A stretch of 64,000 nt of DNA, taken from positions 62,001-126,000 of the forward strand of contig JAUILN010000020.1 in NCBI GenBank assembly GCA_030432695.1, read 5' to 3'. The position numbers and the translations under genes were made by a program. This stretch comes from a bacterium (GTDB taxonomy: Bacteria; Planctomycetota; UBA1135; UBA2386). Position 1 is the stretch's first letter; each line of letters begins with the position of its first letter. Below are positions 7,179 to 15,344 of this stretch, in pieces. A model generated the notes under the pieces. It worked only from the letters and a program-made list of their open reading frames with translations, was not told the origin of the DNA and made no database searches.

Positions 7179-9203
7179 TCACGCGTGGGTGAACTCGGCC
7201 TTCGCGCGTGGGCCGTTGGTGAGGAAGTTGTCGACGCCGATGCGCATGTCCTTCGTCCCGCAGACCTCGCCGAAGCAGCGCGACTCGAGCGCCACGCCGT
7301 CACGCAGCGGCAGCTTCGCGCCTTCGAGGATCGCCTTCACCAGGATCGCATCGACCGCCTTGCTGCGGTGCTTGATGTCGACATCGGGGAGGCTGGCCGG
7401 GACGTTCTCCAGCGGGCCGGTCGGCATCTTCGGCGCCTGCACGCTGCCGTCGGCCAGGCCCTTGGCCAGCTCGATGGCGCGCCCCACCAGGTCGTCGTCG
7501 ACCTGCTCCGAGATCAGGCCGAGCTGCTGCGCCTCGTCGGACGAGATCGGCCGCGCGGTGCGCATCAGCTCCGCGGCCTTCTCGATGCCGACGATCCGCG
7601 GCAGGCGCTGCGTTCCGCCGGCCCCGGGGATGATGCCGAGGTTCACCTCGGGCTGGCAGGCCAGCACCTTCAGGCCCGACCGCGCGATGCGCATCGTGCA
7701 GCACATCGCCAGCTCGTTGCCGCCGCCGAACGCCAGGCCGTTCATCGCGCAGACGATCGGCTTCTTGCAGTCCTCGACCCGGTTCAGCGAGTTCTGCGAG
7801 GTCGCCGAGGTGGTGGTGCCGTGCTCGACGCTCTCGATCCTGGCGAGGAAGCCCACGTCGGCGCCCGAGACGAACGCCTTCTTGCCGTGGCCGGTGATCA
7901 CGATGCCCTTCACCGACTCGTCGGCGTCGGCCTCCTGGCAGCGCGCGGCGATCTCGTCGAACACGCCCTGGTCGAGCGCGTTGAGCACCTTGGGTCGGCG
8001 GATGGTCAGCACCGCGACGCCGTCGACGTCCTTGCGCAGCACGTTGCGGACGTCCCAGGGCTCGTTCTTGGCGCCCTTCTCCTTCAGGCACGCCGGCACC
8101 GGGAAGTCCGGATACTTCGCCGCATACTCCTCGACCAGCTCCAACGCCTTCGCCGTGCCGATCTCGTTCATGAACCGGAACGCCGGCCGCATGTCGAGCG
8201 CCAGCTCCAGCGACATGTCGAAATCGCTGAGGTCGATCAGGCCCGCGTCGAGCACCTCGCAGACCAGCCCGAAGTAGGCGCCCTGCAACAGCCGCGTGAC
8301 CTGCTCGCGCAGCGCGTCGGGAACCTCGACGACCTCCTTGCGGGCCGGCACCTCCCACATCTCACCGCTGACGACCTTGTCCTTCAGGATCTGCGGGGTG
8401 TGGAACCACCTGTTGATCTTGGTGGTGTAGTGGTCCAGGCCGACCGCGGTGATCGGGTTGCCGCCGGTCAGGTTCATCGCGGTGAACGAACCGACCGTCA
8501 GCCCGAGCGCCTTGGTGGCGATCGTGTCGAGCTGCTTGGTGGTCGCCACGCCCTCCTGCGCCAGCAGCGCCGAGGCCTGGAACAGGCCCTCGAAGATCGG
8601 ATCGAGCGCGTAGCCGTAGCGCGACTTCACCTCGATCGGCACCTTGCCGACCGCTTCGTAGAACGACAGCAGCCACTCGGTGACCAGCGGCGCGGTCTTC
8701 TCCTGCGGCACCACCTCGACCACCAGGTTGCGCTCGGCGGGGAAGAAGTAGTGGATCACTGTGGTCCGCTCGGGGATCGACGCGTTGGCGAAGATCACCT
8801 CCGGCTCCAGGTGCGAGCTGTTGCTGGCCAGGATCGCGTCGCCGTCGACCAGCTCCTCGACCTGCGTGAAGATCCGCCGCTTCAGCTCCTCGTTCTCGGT
8901 CGCCGCCTCGACCACGAACTGCGCGCCCCGGATCGCCGCGTAGTCGGTGGTCCAGTCGACGTGGCCGACCATCTCGGCCTGCTGCTCGGCGGTGAACGCG
9001 CCGCTCTCGACACCCCTGGCGATCTTCTTCTCCAGCTTGGCGCGACCCTTCTCCAAGGCCGCTTCGGCGACGTCGACGACCACCGTCCGGACTCCGAACG
9101 GTGACAGGACCTTGGCGAAGTAGAGCGCGATGTCCGGGCCGATCTGACCCGAGCCGATCACGGCGACCTTGGTGAGGGTGCGACCCTTGTGCGTGAACGT
9201 CAT
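7179..9203 (-). CDS. bifunctional 3-hydroxyacyl-CoA dehydrogenase / enoyl-CoA hydratase
   Basis: The 674-residue protein joins an N-terminal NAD-binding 3-hydroxyacyl-CoA dehydrogenase (KVAVIGSGQIGPDIALYFAK, and catalytic His in IHYFFPAERNLVVEVV) to a C-terminal crotonase domain from about residue 391. The crotonase part shows the oxyanion and catalytic segments GLAFGGGNELAMCC and PEVNLGIIPGAGGTQRLP. Together they hydrate enoyl-CoA and oxidise the 3-hydroxyacyl-CoA, as in fatty-acid beta-oxidation or crotonyl-CoA metabolism. The order is the reverse of FadB, where the hydratase is first, and matches the dehydrogenase-first fusions known from archaea and some bacteria. No thiolase or acyl-CoA dehydrogenase gene is adjacent, so its pathway cannot be fixed from context. 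Confidence 0.93.
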   Translation of the reverse strand: MTFTHKGRTLTKVAVIGSGQIGPDIALYFAKVLSPFGVRTVVVDVAEAALEKGRAKLEKKIARGVESGAFTAEQQAEMVGHVDWTTDYAAIRGAQFVVEAATENEELKRRIFTQVEELVDGDAILASNSSHLEPEVIFANASIPERTTVIHYFFPAERNLVVEVVPQEKTAPLVTEWLLSFYEAVGKVPIEVKSRYGYALDPIFEGLFQASALLAQEGVATTKQLDTIATKALGLTVGSFTAMNLTGGNPITAVGLDHYTTKINRWFHTPQILKDKVVSGEMWEVPARKEVVEVPDALREQVTRLLQGAYFGLVCEVLDAGLIDLSDFDMSLELALDMRPAFRFMNEIGTAKALELVEEYAAKYPDFPVPACLKEKGAKNEPWDVRNVLRKDVDGVAVLTIRRPKVLNALDQGVFDEIAARCQEADADESVKGIVITGHGKKAFVSGADVGFLARIESVEHGTTTSATSQNSLNRVEDCKKPIVCAMNGLAFGGGNELAMCCTMRIARSGLKVLACQPEVNLGIIPGAGGTQRLPRIVGIEKAAELMRTARPISSDEAQQLGLISEQVDDDLVGRAIELAKGLADGSVQAPKMPTGPLENVPASLPDVDIKHRSKAVDAILVKAILEGAKLPLRDGVALESRCFGEVCGTKDMRIGVDNFLTNGPRAKAEFTHA

Positions 9204-9530
9204 GGAGTGGGGTAGGGAGGTATCGAGGGGAAATGACGAGGGTGCGCCCGGCGATGGAGGCCGGCCACGGCCCGACCGAACACCGGATCGACACGGCGTT
9301 TTCGCTGATGTTCCGAGGTGGATCCCTGGGTCGACCAGGAGGCGGCCGGCAGTTTCTTTTGGAAAGTGACGCCCGACGCGCGGGCTCCTGGCGCTGTAAC
9401 ACCCAGACGCCGGTGAACCCGTGAGAAGGCACCGACGTCACGGAAGGAAAGGGCAGGGCGGTGCGCCACCGGGTGGGGTGGTGCACCGCCTTTTTCCTTG
9501 CCGCGCGGGCCTGTTCGATCGGCCCCGAAC
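9204..9530. other. 327-bp intergenic stretch upstream of the beta-oxidation gene
   Basis: No credible protein gene is seen. The part next to 9203 must hold the promoter of the minus-strand beta-oxidation gene. The part near 9457-9495 forms a strong terminator hairpin. The plus-strand sequence in between (about 9340-9456) leads into that terminator without any protein gene, so a short plus-strand RNA is possible but not supported by a recognised family. Confidence 0.5.
9457..9495 (+). terminator. strong, probably bidirectional rho-independent terminator
   Basis: GGCGGTGCGCCACC (9457-9470) pairs with GGTGGTGCACCGCC (9477-9490) at 13 of 14 positions around a six-base loop, followed by TTTTT at 9491-9495. 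On the minus strand the same stem is flanked by AAGGAAA and TTTCCTT and lies 36 bp after the arsC-like stop, so it can also end that gene. No annotated plus-strand gene precedes it. Confidence 0.75.
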
Positions 9531-9905
9531 TCAATCCGCAGCCGCGCGCACGGCGTCGAGGAGCGGATCGACCAGCTCGGGTGGTCGACAGATCACGGCC
9601 CGATCGCGCCAGACCGCGATCGGTCGTTGGATCAGCCGCGGCGTCGCCAGCAGTGCCGCGCGCACGCCCTCGGCATCGGCCTCGTCGAGACCAGCCGCGC
9701 GCCAGGCGTCGTCACCCGTGCGCGCCAGGGCCGCTGGCGAGTCGGTGAGGTCGAGCCGCCGCAGCACGGCCTCGAGCCGGTCCCGATCGGGCGGGGTCTC
9801 GAGGTAGGCGTAGATCTCGACCGGGATGCCCGCCGCCTCGATCCGCTCGAGGGTGGCCCGACACTTCGAGCACGAGGGGTTGTACCAGAGTTCGATTGCG
9901 TCCAC
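9531..9905 (-). CDS. ArsC/Spx-family reductase
   Basis: A 124-residue thioredoxin-fold protein of the ArsC family. It starts IELWYNPSCSKCRATLERI, with the catalytic-position cysteine followed by a second cysteine (C-S-K-C), and ends with the family block TPRLIQRPIAVWRDRAVI followed by CRPPE. Glutaredoxin-dependent arsenate reductases normally have a single N-terminal cysteine in this loop, whereas Spx-like members have C-x-x-C; the IQRP block with its arginine favours the ArsC side. It may reduce arsenate or another oxidised substrate. No ars genes adjoin it, so it is a stand-alone gene of uncertain substrate. Confidence 0.82.
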   Translation of the reverse strand: MDAIELWYNPSCSKCRATLERIEAAGIPVEIYAYLETPPDRDRLEAVLRRLDLTDSPAALARTGDDAWRAAGLDEADAEGVRAALLATPRLIQRPIAVWRDRAVICRPPELVDPLLDAVRAAAD

Positions 9906-10032
9906 GGTCGACCGACTCTAGCGCGCGACTCCGCGAGGCTCCTGGGTCGGATTCCCGGTTCGATGCCGTTTCGAGCGGGCACAATCGAGGCCCCTGTCTG
10001 CCGATCCCTCGCGAACCCCTCCGAGATCCAAG

Positions 10033-10503
10033 ATGCGCTTTCGCAACCTCCTGATCTTCGTCGTCCTCGCCCTGCTCGCCCCCAACCTCGTCGCGCAATG
10101 CACCGTCTACGGCCAGGCCTGCGCGTCGAGTGGCATGCAGTTGGTCTGCTCGTCCGCTCCGCAGATCGGCACCAACTGGAACATCGGCGAGCGCAGCGCG
10201 GCGGCCTGCAATGGCGGGACGTCCAATCCCACCCAGGTCCTCACCATCTACGGGATCTGCTTCCCGGGCGGCATCCCGGTCGATCCACCGATCACCTGCG
10301 CGGCCTGCGCCGGCTGCTCGCTCTACGTGCTGCCGGCCTTCGGCGCGATCCAGTGGACCTGGCCGCCGCGCGTCCAGACCATCCCGATCCCTGCCGACAC
10401 CAACCTGGTCGGCGCGACCTTCTGCATCCAGGACGCCTGCGTCGAGCAGACCCAGGGTTGCATCTGCACGTCGAACGCCATGCAGGTCGTCATCCAGCCG
10501 TGA
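10033..10503 (+). CDS. small secreted cysteine-rich protein
   Basis: The 156-residue product opens with a clear signal peptide (MRFRNLLIFVVLALLAPNLV, cleavage after VAQ). The mature part contains about a dozen cysteines, including a C-A-A-C-A-G-C cluster, which suggests disulfides and an extracytoplasmic location. The C-terminal third (IPIPADTNLVGATFCIQDAC, then SNAMQVVIQP) resembles the tail of several other secreted proteins in this window. A CACAAT box about 50 bp upstream is a possible -10. Its last 14 bp overlap the convergent LAB_N gene. I do not recognise a function. Confidence 0.75.
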   Translation: MRFRNLLIFVVLALLAPNLVAQCTVYGQACASSGMQLVCSSAPQIGTNWNIGERSAAACNGGTSNPTQVLTIYGICFPGGIPVDPPITCAACAGCSLYVLPAFGAIQWTWPPRVQTIPIPADTNLVGATFCIQDACVEQTQGCICTSNAMQVVIQP

Positions 10504-11092
10504 CCGGCGACTGCGAGCCGGCGCGCTTGCGCTTGAGGATCAGTCGGATGTTGCGGGCATAGATCACCACGCCGGTGGTCTGGCCCAGCACGCCGATCAG
10601 GTCCCTGCGCCACACGAAGTAGCTGAACAGCGCGATCCCGCCGCCCAGGCTCAGCCACCAGAACACCTCGGGGACCACGCTCTCCTTGCGACGCTCCGAG
10701 GCGATCCACTGCAGAGCCATGCGCAGGAAGAACGCGACCTGCCCGAGCAGCCCGACCGCGATCCAGGCGAGGCTCACCCAGCTGGTGATGTTCAGGATCC
10801 GGAACAGCCCGTTGGCGGATTGGTCGAAGAGTCCAGCGGCCACCGATTCACCGAGCAGCCGGTTCAGTTCGGCGCGTGAGATCGGCTCCGGCGGGGCCTC
10901 CGCATCGCGAAGCAGGACGCGGTACGTGTCGTCGACAGGGTCCCGTTCCACCACCCCGCGGCTCTGACCGATCCGGATCTCGACCACCTCTGCGCCGTCG
11001 CGAAGCGGACCGACCGACTCGCCCTGACTGGCCACCAGCCAGATGGCGAGGGCGATCAGGGCCACCATGGCTGCGACGGGTTCCCACTTCAT
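10490..11092 (-). CDS. LAB_N (lipid A biosynthesis N-terminal domain) membrane protein
   Basis: A 200-residue membrane protein. A first helix (AAMVALIALAIWLVASQ) is followed by about 70 soluble residues, then by the LAB_N domain: GLLGQVAFFLRMALQWIASE, VVPEVFWWLSLGGG and LIGVLGQTTGVVIYARNIRL. This domain is found at the N-terminus of some lipid-A-disaccharide synthases and as stand-alone small proteins, always with about three membrane helices. No lpxB is adjacent, so its link to lipid A is by family only. The extra N-terminal helix plus soluble segment is unusual for the minimal domain. It converges with the small secreted protein gene with a 14-bp overlap. Confidence 0.85.
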   Translation of the reverse strand: MKWEPVAAMVALIALAIWLVASQGESVGPLRDGAEVVEIRIGQSRGVVERDPVDDTYRVLLRDAEAPPEPISRAELNRLLGESVAAGLFDQSANGLFRILNITSWVSLAWIAVGLLGQVAFFLRMALQWIASERRKESVVPEVFWWLSLGGGIALFSYFVWRRDLIGVLGQTTGVVIYARNIRLILKRKRAGSQSPVTAG

Positions 11093-11166
11093 GGCGAGAT
11101 CCGGGGAGCGTGCCGCATCGCGGCGCCGCGATCCACTTCCGCCGCGGAGTTCCCGCCGCCGGCGCG

Positions 11167-12444
11167 TCAGTACTGCCGAGCCATCTCGCGCAGCCGCTGT
11201 ACCTGCCCGAATCGCTCCGCCGGCGGCGCCTCCCGCCAGAACCCGGGCTCCAGTCCGGTGTCGATCCCGGTGGTGCGTTCGAACGCGCGGAAGCCGGCGA
11301 CCCGCAGGTCGGGATCCTCCTCGGTCAGCATGCCGAGGTGGTAACGGATCGACATCAGGCTGCCGACGTCACTCAGCAGCAGGGCGGCGCGGCGGCGCAA
11401 CGACTCACGCTGCGGTGCGAGTTCCACGAGCCCGACCATCAGCGCCTCCTCGCCGAGCATTCCCGCGCCGCGCAGCGCCCGCTCGCAGGTTGCCGCGAGC
11501 TTCGGATCGGCCAGACCCTCGACCAGCTCCATCGCACGGCTCAAGGCCTCCTCCCGCCGCTCGCTGCACAGGTAGAGCATCTGCGCCTGCCAGGCGGCGT
11601 ACGACCAGACCAGGTCGATGGCCTCGGGCTCTTCGACCATCCCGTCGACCACCCGTAGCACCCGACGGCCCGGCACCTCGTAGCTGGCGCCGGTCAGGTC
11701 CTCGAACCTCGCGGCACCTTCGAACGCCACCACCACCACGTCGCCGTCGCCACCCGACGCGACCTGGAAGGTGGAGCCGCGCCCCGACACGTCGCCGTCG
11801 TTGGTCACCACCCGGAACGGGCCGGCGGTCTCGGGCACGACCACGCAGACCTCGCCCCGGACCAGGGTCAGCGAGCGCGGTCCGCCGACCGCCATCTTGG
11901 TGCCGCCGAGGATGCGGACCTCGACCTTGTCCGGGAAGGACAGGAGCGCGGTGTTGGCCCACATCGGCCCCCAGCTCTCCTCGCGCTTCTCCGCGACGAA
12001 GAACTCGTCGACCGCGACCCGATCGCCGACGTCGAGCGCCTTCGGGCCGTCGTCGGTCTCGACGAACACCTTGCCGCGTCGGACCACCAGGCGGGCGGGC
12101 GCGTCCGGCGACGCCTGGGCCACGATCTGCGGGTCGCCGGTCGGATGCGGCGGCACGGACTCGGGGATGGCGGGGGCCATCAGCCGGGCGGCCAGGAACC
12201 CGACCACCAGACCGGCCGCGGTGGCGAGACCGATCCACGGAGCCAAACGGCTGAGCGGGCCACCCCGGCTCGGCGCCATCGGGACCGGCAGCGCCGCCAT
12301 GACCCGTTCCATGTCGGCGACCGGGTCGCCGGCGAGCGGGGCGAGTGCCCGGCGGAGTTCGGCGTCTTCGAAGCCACCTTGTCCGAAGTCACCGTCCCTG
12401 AAGTCAGCGCCCCCGAAGTCGTCTTCCTGGAGGTCAGTCACCAT
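11167..12444 (-). CDS. FecR-like membrane regulator, probable anti-sigma factor
   Basis: The 425-residue protein begins with an acidic, aspartate- and glycine-rich cytoplasmic segment, has one membrane helix (LAPWIGLATAAGLVVGFLAA, around residues 70-90) and then a periplasmic FecR-like beta domain with the pattern LVRGEVCVVVPETAGPFRVV followed by G-R-G-S-T-F-Q-V. The C-terminal half is helical. FecR-type proteins receive an envelope signal and control a cognate ECF sigma factor. The sigma gene directly upstream overlaps its start by 11 bp, so the two are a unit. I chose the ATG at 12444 because it fits this overlap. Confidence 0.8.
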   Translation of the reverse strand: MVTDLQEDDFGGADFRDGDFGQGGFEDAELRRALAPLAGDPVADMERVMAALPVPMAPSRGGPLSRLAPWIGLATAAGLVVGFLAARLMAPAIPESVPPHPTGDPQIVAQASPDAPARLVVRRGKVFVETDDGPKALDVGDRVAVDEFFVAEKREESWGPMWANTALLSFPDKVEVRILGGTKMAVGGPRSLTLVRGEVCVVVPETAGPFRVVTNDGDVSGRGSTFQVASGGDGDVVVVAFEGAARFEDLTGASYEVPGRRVLRVVDGMVEEPEAIDLVWSYAAWQAQMLYLCSERREEALSRAMELVEGLADPKLAATCERALRGAGMLGEEALMVGLVELAPQRESLRRRAALLLSDVGSLMSIRYHLGMLTEEDPDLRVAGFRAFERTTGIDTGLEPGFWREAPPAERFGQVQRLREMARQY

Positions 12445-13021
12445 CGGCTGCTCCTCCCTGCGCCGACCCGTTGCGGGCCAGTACCGACCGAAGCTGCTGG
12501 CGAGCACGGCTCAGGCGCTGGTTCACCGCTGCCTCGGTGATTCCCAGGGTCTCGGCCATCGCGGCGTAGCTCATCTGCTGGAAGTAGAACAGCAACAGGA
12601 CTTCACGTTGCGACTCGGGCAGTCGGCCGACCTCCCTTCGAAGACTCTGCAACCGCAGATCCTGGAAGTCGTCGTTCGGGAGGACCGGATCCTCGGGCTC
12701 CAGCTCGATCTCGTCGAGCGAGATCGGGCGCGCGGCGGCGCTCTTTGCCATGCGCAGCCGGTCGGTGCAGTGATTCCGGGCGATCTGCCCTACGAAGGCG
12801 CCGAACCGGCTAGGGTCCTGGAGGCGACCGAGCCCTCGGTAGGCGCGGAGGAAGACCTCCTGCACCGCGTCGTCCGCGTCTCGATGCCCGATCCGTGCCA
12901 TGCAGATGGCGCGCACCGCCCGCGAATGCCGCACGACCAACAGGCCGAACGCTTCCCGGGAACCGTCCAGGCATTGGCGGACCAGGTCGTCGTCGGCTTC
13001 GTGCGGAGAGCGAGGGAGCAC
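12434..13021 (-). CDS. ECF sigma factor paired with a FecR-like regulator
   Basis: About 195 residues with sigma region 2 (DDDLVRQCLDGSREAFGLLV, then DADDAVQEVFLRAYRGL) and region 4 (LPESQREVLLLFYFQQMSYA with a helix-turn-helix ending NQRLSRARQQLRSVL). No ATG is suitably placed; the GTG at 13021 puts the start just before region 2 and is my choice, though a further upstream GTG is possible. It overlaps the FecR-like gene by 11 bp. It probably drives its own operon and perhaps the divergent HEAT-repeat gene, 291 bp away, but no shared promoter motif is evident. Confidence 0.88.
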   Translation of the reverse strand: MLPRSPHEADDDLVRQCLDGSREAFGLLVVRHSRAVRAICMARIGHRDADDAVQEVFLRAYRGLGRLQDPSRFGAFVGQIARNHCTDRLRMAKSAAARPISLDEIELEPEDPVLPNDDFQDLRLQSLRREVGRLPESQREVLLLFYFQQMSYAAMAETLGITEAAVNQRLSRARQQLRSVLARNGSAQGGAADGD

Positions 13022-13312
13022 GCGCTGATTACGGGTCGAAGCGGGGGACGAGAGTACGACAACCAGGATGGACGAAACGGCGTAGAAGTCGCTGAGTGCG
13101 CCGCGGTTTCGCGCCGAGCGTGGCCGATTCCCCAGGATCTTCGTCGCGACCAGGGGATCTTCCCGGCACCGCCGCGACGATTCCGGCTGCCGACGCCCGA
13201 GGTGTCGAAGGCCCGCAGCTTGCAACGTCGCGCGGCCGCTCGGCCGACCCGGCCCCGAAATCGCGCCGAGCGCGTAGTCTGCACCTCCCCCGTGTCCTCG
13301 CCCGGAGACCCG

Positions 13313-15232
13313 ATGAACCTCCCGGTCGTCGTACCTCGACCTGCCCTGACCTTCGTCGCCACGCTCGTGGCGCTGTTCGCGTGCTTCGCGTCGCCGCTCC
13401 GCGCGCATGGCGGTCAGTACCGTGGTCCGACGATGCCCGTGCCGACGCGCGTCCCCGGGGGCCCGATCAGCCCCGGTGGTCTGCCGCCGAACGTCCCCAC
13501 CACCGGGGGTGGAACCCTGCCGTCGTCCGGCTTCACCAGCTGGGCGTTCTGGTGGGAGTTCAACAAGGACCGCTACCTGCGCCTGAAGGAAGTGGTCCGG
13601 GGCGAGGAGGAGACGCCCGATCCCGGCACGCAGTCCGCACCTGCCGGCAAGGCGCCGACGCCCGCCGACCTCGACGACGACGTGCTGCCGGCACTGAAGC
13701 GCCTCCTGGAGAGCACCGACAACCGAGACGTGGCCACCTCGGTGCTGATCGCGATGGCCAAGATCGGTCGCGAGCACCCCGATGTCGACACGATCAAGGA
13801 GTGCCTGCAGCGTCTGCCGCGAGACAACCAGGAGGTGCGCGAGTCCGCGGCCCTGGCACTGGGCATCGCCGACCTGCCCGGCTGCCTGGAGCCGCTGATC
13901 GCGGTGGCCACCGATTCACGTGACGGTCGCCGGCTCGTCGATCGCAACAGCGTCGACGAGCGGCAGCGGGCCTTCGCGATCTACTCGCTGGCCTTCCTCG
14001 GTCGCCGCGGGGATGCCGAGCGGCGGCAACAGGTCCATGACGTCCTGGCGGCGATGCTCGCCGACAGCGAACTCGACCACCGCGATGTGCGGATCGCATT
14101 GATCCAGGGACTCAGCGTGCTGCAGCCCGATGCGACCAATGCCGCCGGCAAGCGCATGCTCTGGCAGACGATCGCGGAACTCGACGGCTTCTACGACCGC
14201 GACCTCGGCAACGGCGAACACATCGTCCAGGCCCATGTGCCGCCCGGCCTCGCCAAGCTCGTCGGCCGCGGCGACACCGCCGACCACCGGCGTCTACGTG
14301 CCAAGTGGATCGAGGCGTTGGAGGGGCGTGATCGGCGCACACCGGTGATCGCCCAGTCGTTGGTGCTCGCGCTCGGCGAGATCGGTCTGCCGCCCGAGGC
14401 CGGCGAGAGCCACATGGAGGTCACCGCGGAACTCCGGCGTTACTACCAGGACGGCCGTGACCAGCAGGCGCGACACTTCTGTCTGATCGCGCTCGGCCGG
14501 ATCGGCGGGGAGTCCAACCGCCAGTGGCTGCTCGACACCCACCGGAAGGCCCGCAAGGCCACCGAGAAGCCCTGGGCGGCGCTGGCGCTGGGAGTTCTCG
14601 CTCGTGAGGCGACCGACCGGGGCCAGGGCGTCGACAAGCTGATCGGGGAGACGCTGATCCACGGGCTCGGCAACGTCGAGAACGACGACTACCGCAGCGC
14701 CGCGGCGGTGGCCCTGGGCCTCACCGGCTTCGTGCCCGGCGAGCTGCCGTTGCGGCGGCTGCTGTCGCGCTACGAGAGCCGCGAAGACTTCGCCGGCTAC
14801 CTCTGCCTGGGCCTGGCGATGCTGCGCTCCGACAGCGGCCGCGACGACATCATCCGGGCGATGCGGAATTCCAAACGCCAGCCTCGGCTGATGCAGCAGG
14901 CCGCGACCGCGTTGGCCCTCTACGGCGATGGCGCAGCGATCGACGAACTCGTCCGCGTGATGCAGGAGCCCAACTCCAACCTTGCCAAGCTGGCCGCGAC
15001 CTCCACCGCCTTCCGCTTCGTCGGCGACCGCACCGCGATCCGACCGCTGATCCAGCAGATGCTCGGCCGTGACACCACGACCCTGACCCGCGCCTTCGCG
15101 GCGGCCGCGCTCGGCGGCGTCTGCGACAAGGACCTGATGCCGTGGAACGAGCCATTCGCGGCCAACTCCAACTACCTCGCCCACGTGCCGACGCTCACCG
15201 ACGGCATGACCGGCATCCTGGACATCCTGTAG
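13313..15232 (+). CDS. secreted HEAT-repeat protein
   Basis: The 639-residue product has a signal peptide (ALTFVATLVALFACFASPLR, ending near R-A-H-G) and a proline/glycine-rich linker. It then has a long array of HEAT-like helical pairs, for example QEVRESAALALGIADLPGCL, DYRSAAAVALGLTGFVPGEL and LTRAFAAAALGGVCDKD. Such arrays are protein-interaction scaffolds; no enzyme domain is seen. The ATG at 13313 sits right before the signal sequence; the open frame continues far upstream but only antisense to the sigma and FecR genes. A TAGTCT box at 13275-13280, 32 bp ahead, is a plausible -10. The location suggests control by the divergent sigma factor, which is inference. Confidence 0.85.
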   Translation: MNLPVVVPRPALTFVATLVALFACFASPLRAHGGQYRGPTMPVPTRVPGGPISPGGLPPNVPTTGGGTLPSSGFTSWAFWWEFNKDRYLRLKEVVRGEEETPDPGTQSAPAGKAPTPADLDDDVLPALKRLLESTDNRDVATSVLIAMAKIGREHPDVDTIKECLQRLPRDNQEVRESAALALGIADLPGCLEPLIAVATDSRDGRRLVDRNSVDERQRAFAIYSLAFLGRRGDAERRQQVHDVLAAMLADSELDHRDVRIALIQGLSVLQPDATNAAGKRMLWQTIAELDGFYDRDLGNGEHIVQAHVPPGLAKLVGRGDTADHRRLRAKWIEALEGRDRRTPVIAQSLVLALGEIGLPPEAGESHMEVTAELRRYYQDGRDQQARHFCLIALGRIGGESNRQWLLDTHRKARKATEKPWAALALGVLAREATDRGQGVDKLIGETLIHGLGNVENDDYRSAAAVALGLTGFVPGELPLRRLLSRYESREDFAGYLCLGLAMLRSDSGRDDIIRAMRNSKRQPRLMQQAATALALYGDGAAIDELVRVMQEPNSNLAKLAATSTAFRFVGDRTAIRPLIQQMLGRDTTTLTRAFAAAALGGVCDKDLMPWNEPFAANSNYLAHVPTLTDGMTGILDIL

Positions 15233-15344
15233 GTCGCCTCGGTCGGGCGCACGACGCGTCCCACATCGGGCCCGAGTCGGCTCCCGTCCTGCAGGTCCTG
15301 CCTTGCTCCGGACGATCCCCTTCACGGGAGATCTTGGAGCCTTG

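Noticed and set aside
7185..9104. Long open frame opposite the beta-oxidation gene
   Set aside because: High GC content makes long antisense frames common; it lacks any recognisable domain, while the minus-strand protein is strongly conserved.
11771..13312. Upstream in-frame extension of the HEAT-repeat gene
   Set aside because: It runs antisense to the sigma and FecR-like genes and is low-complexity, whereas a signal peptide starts at 13313.
13022..13312. Additional gene between the sigma and HEAT genes
   Set aside because: 291 bp with no frame that has a start, ribosome site or recognisable content beyond antisense shadow.
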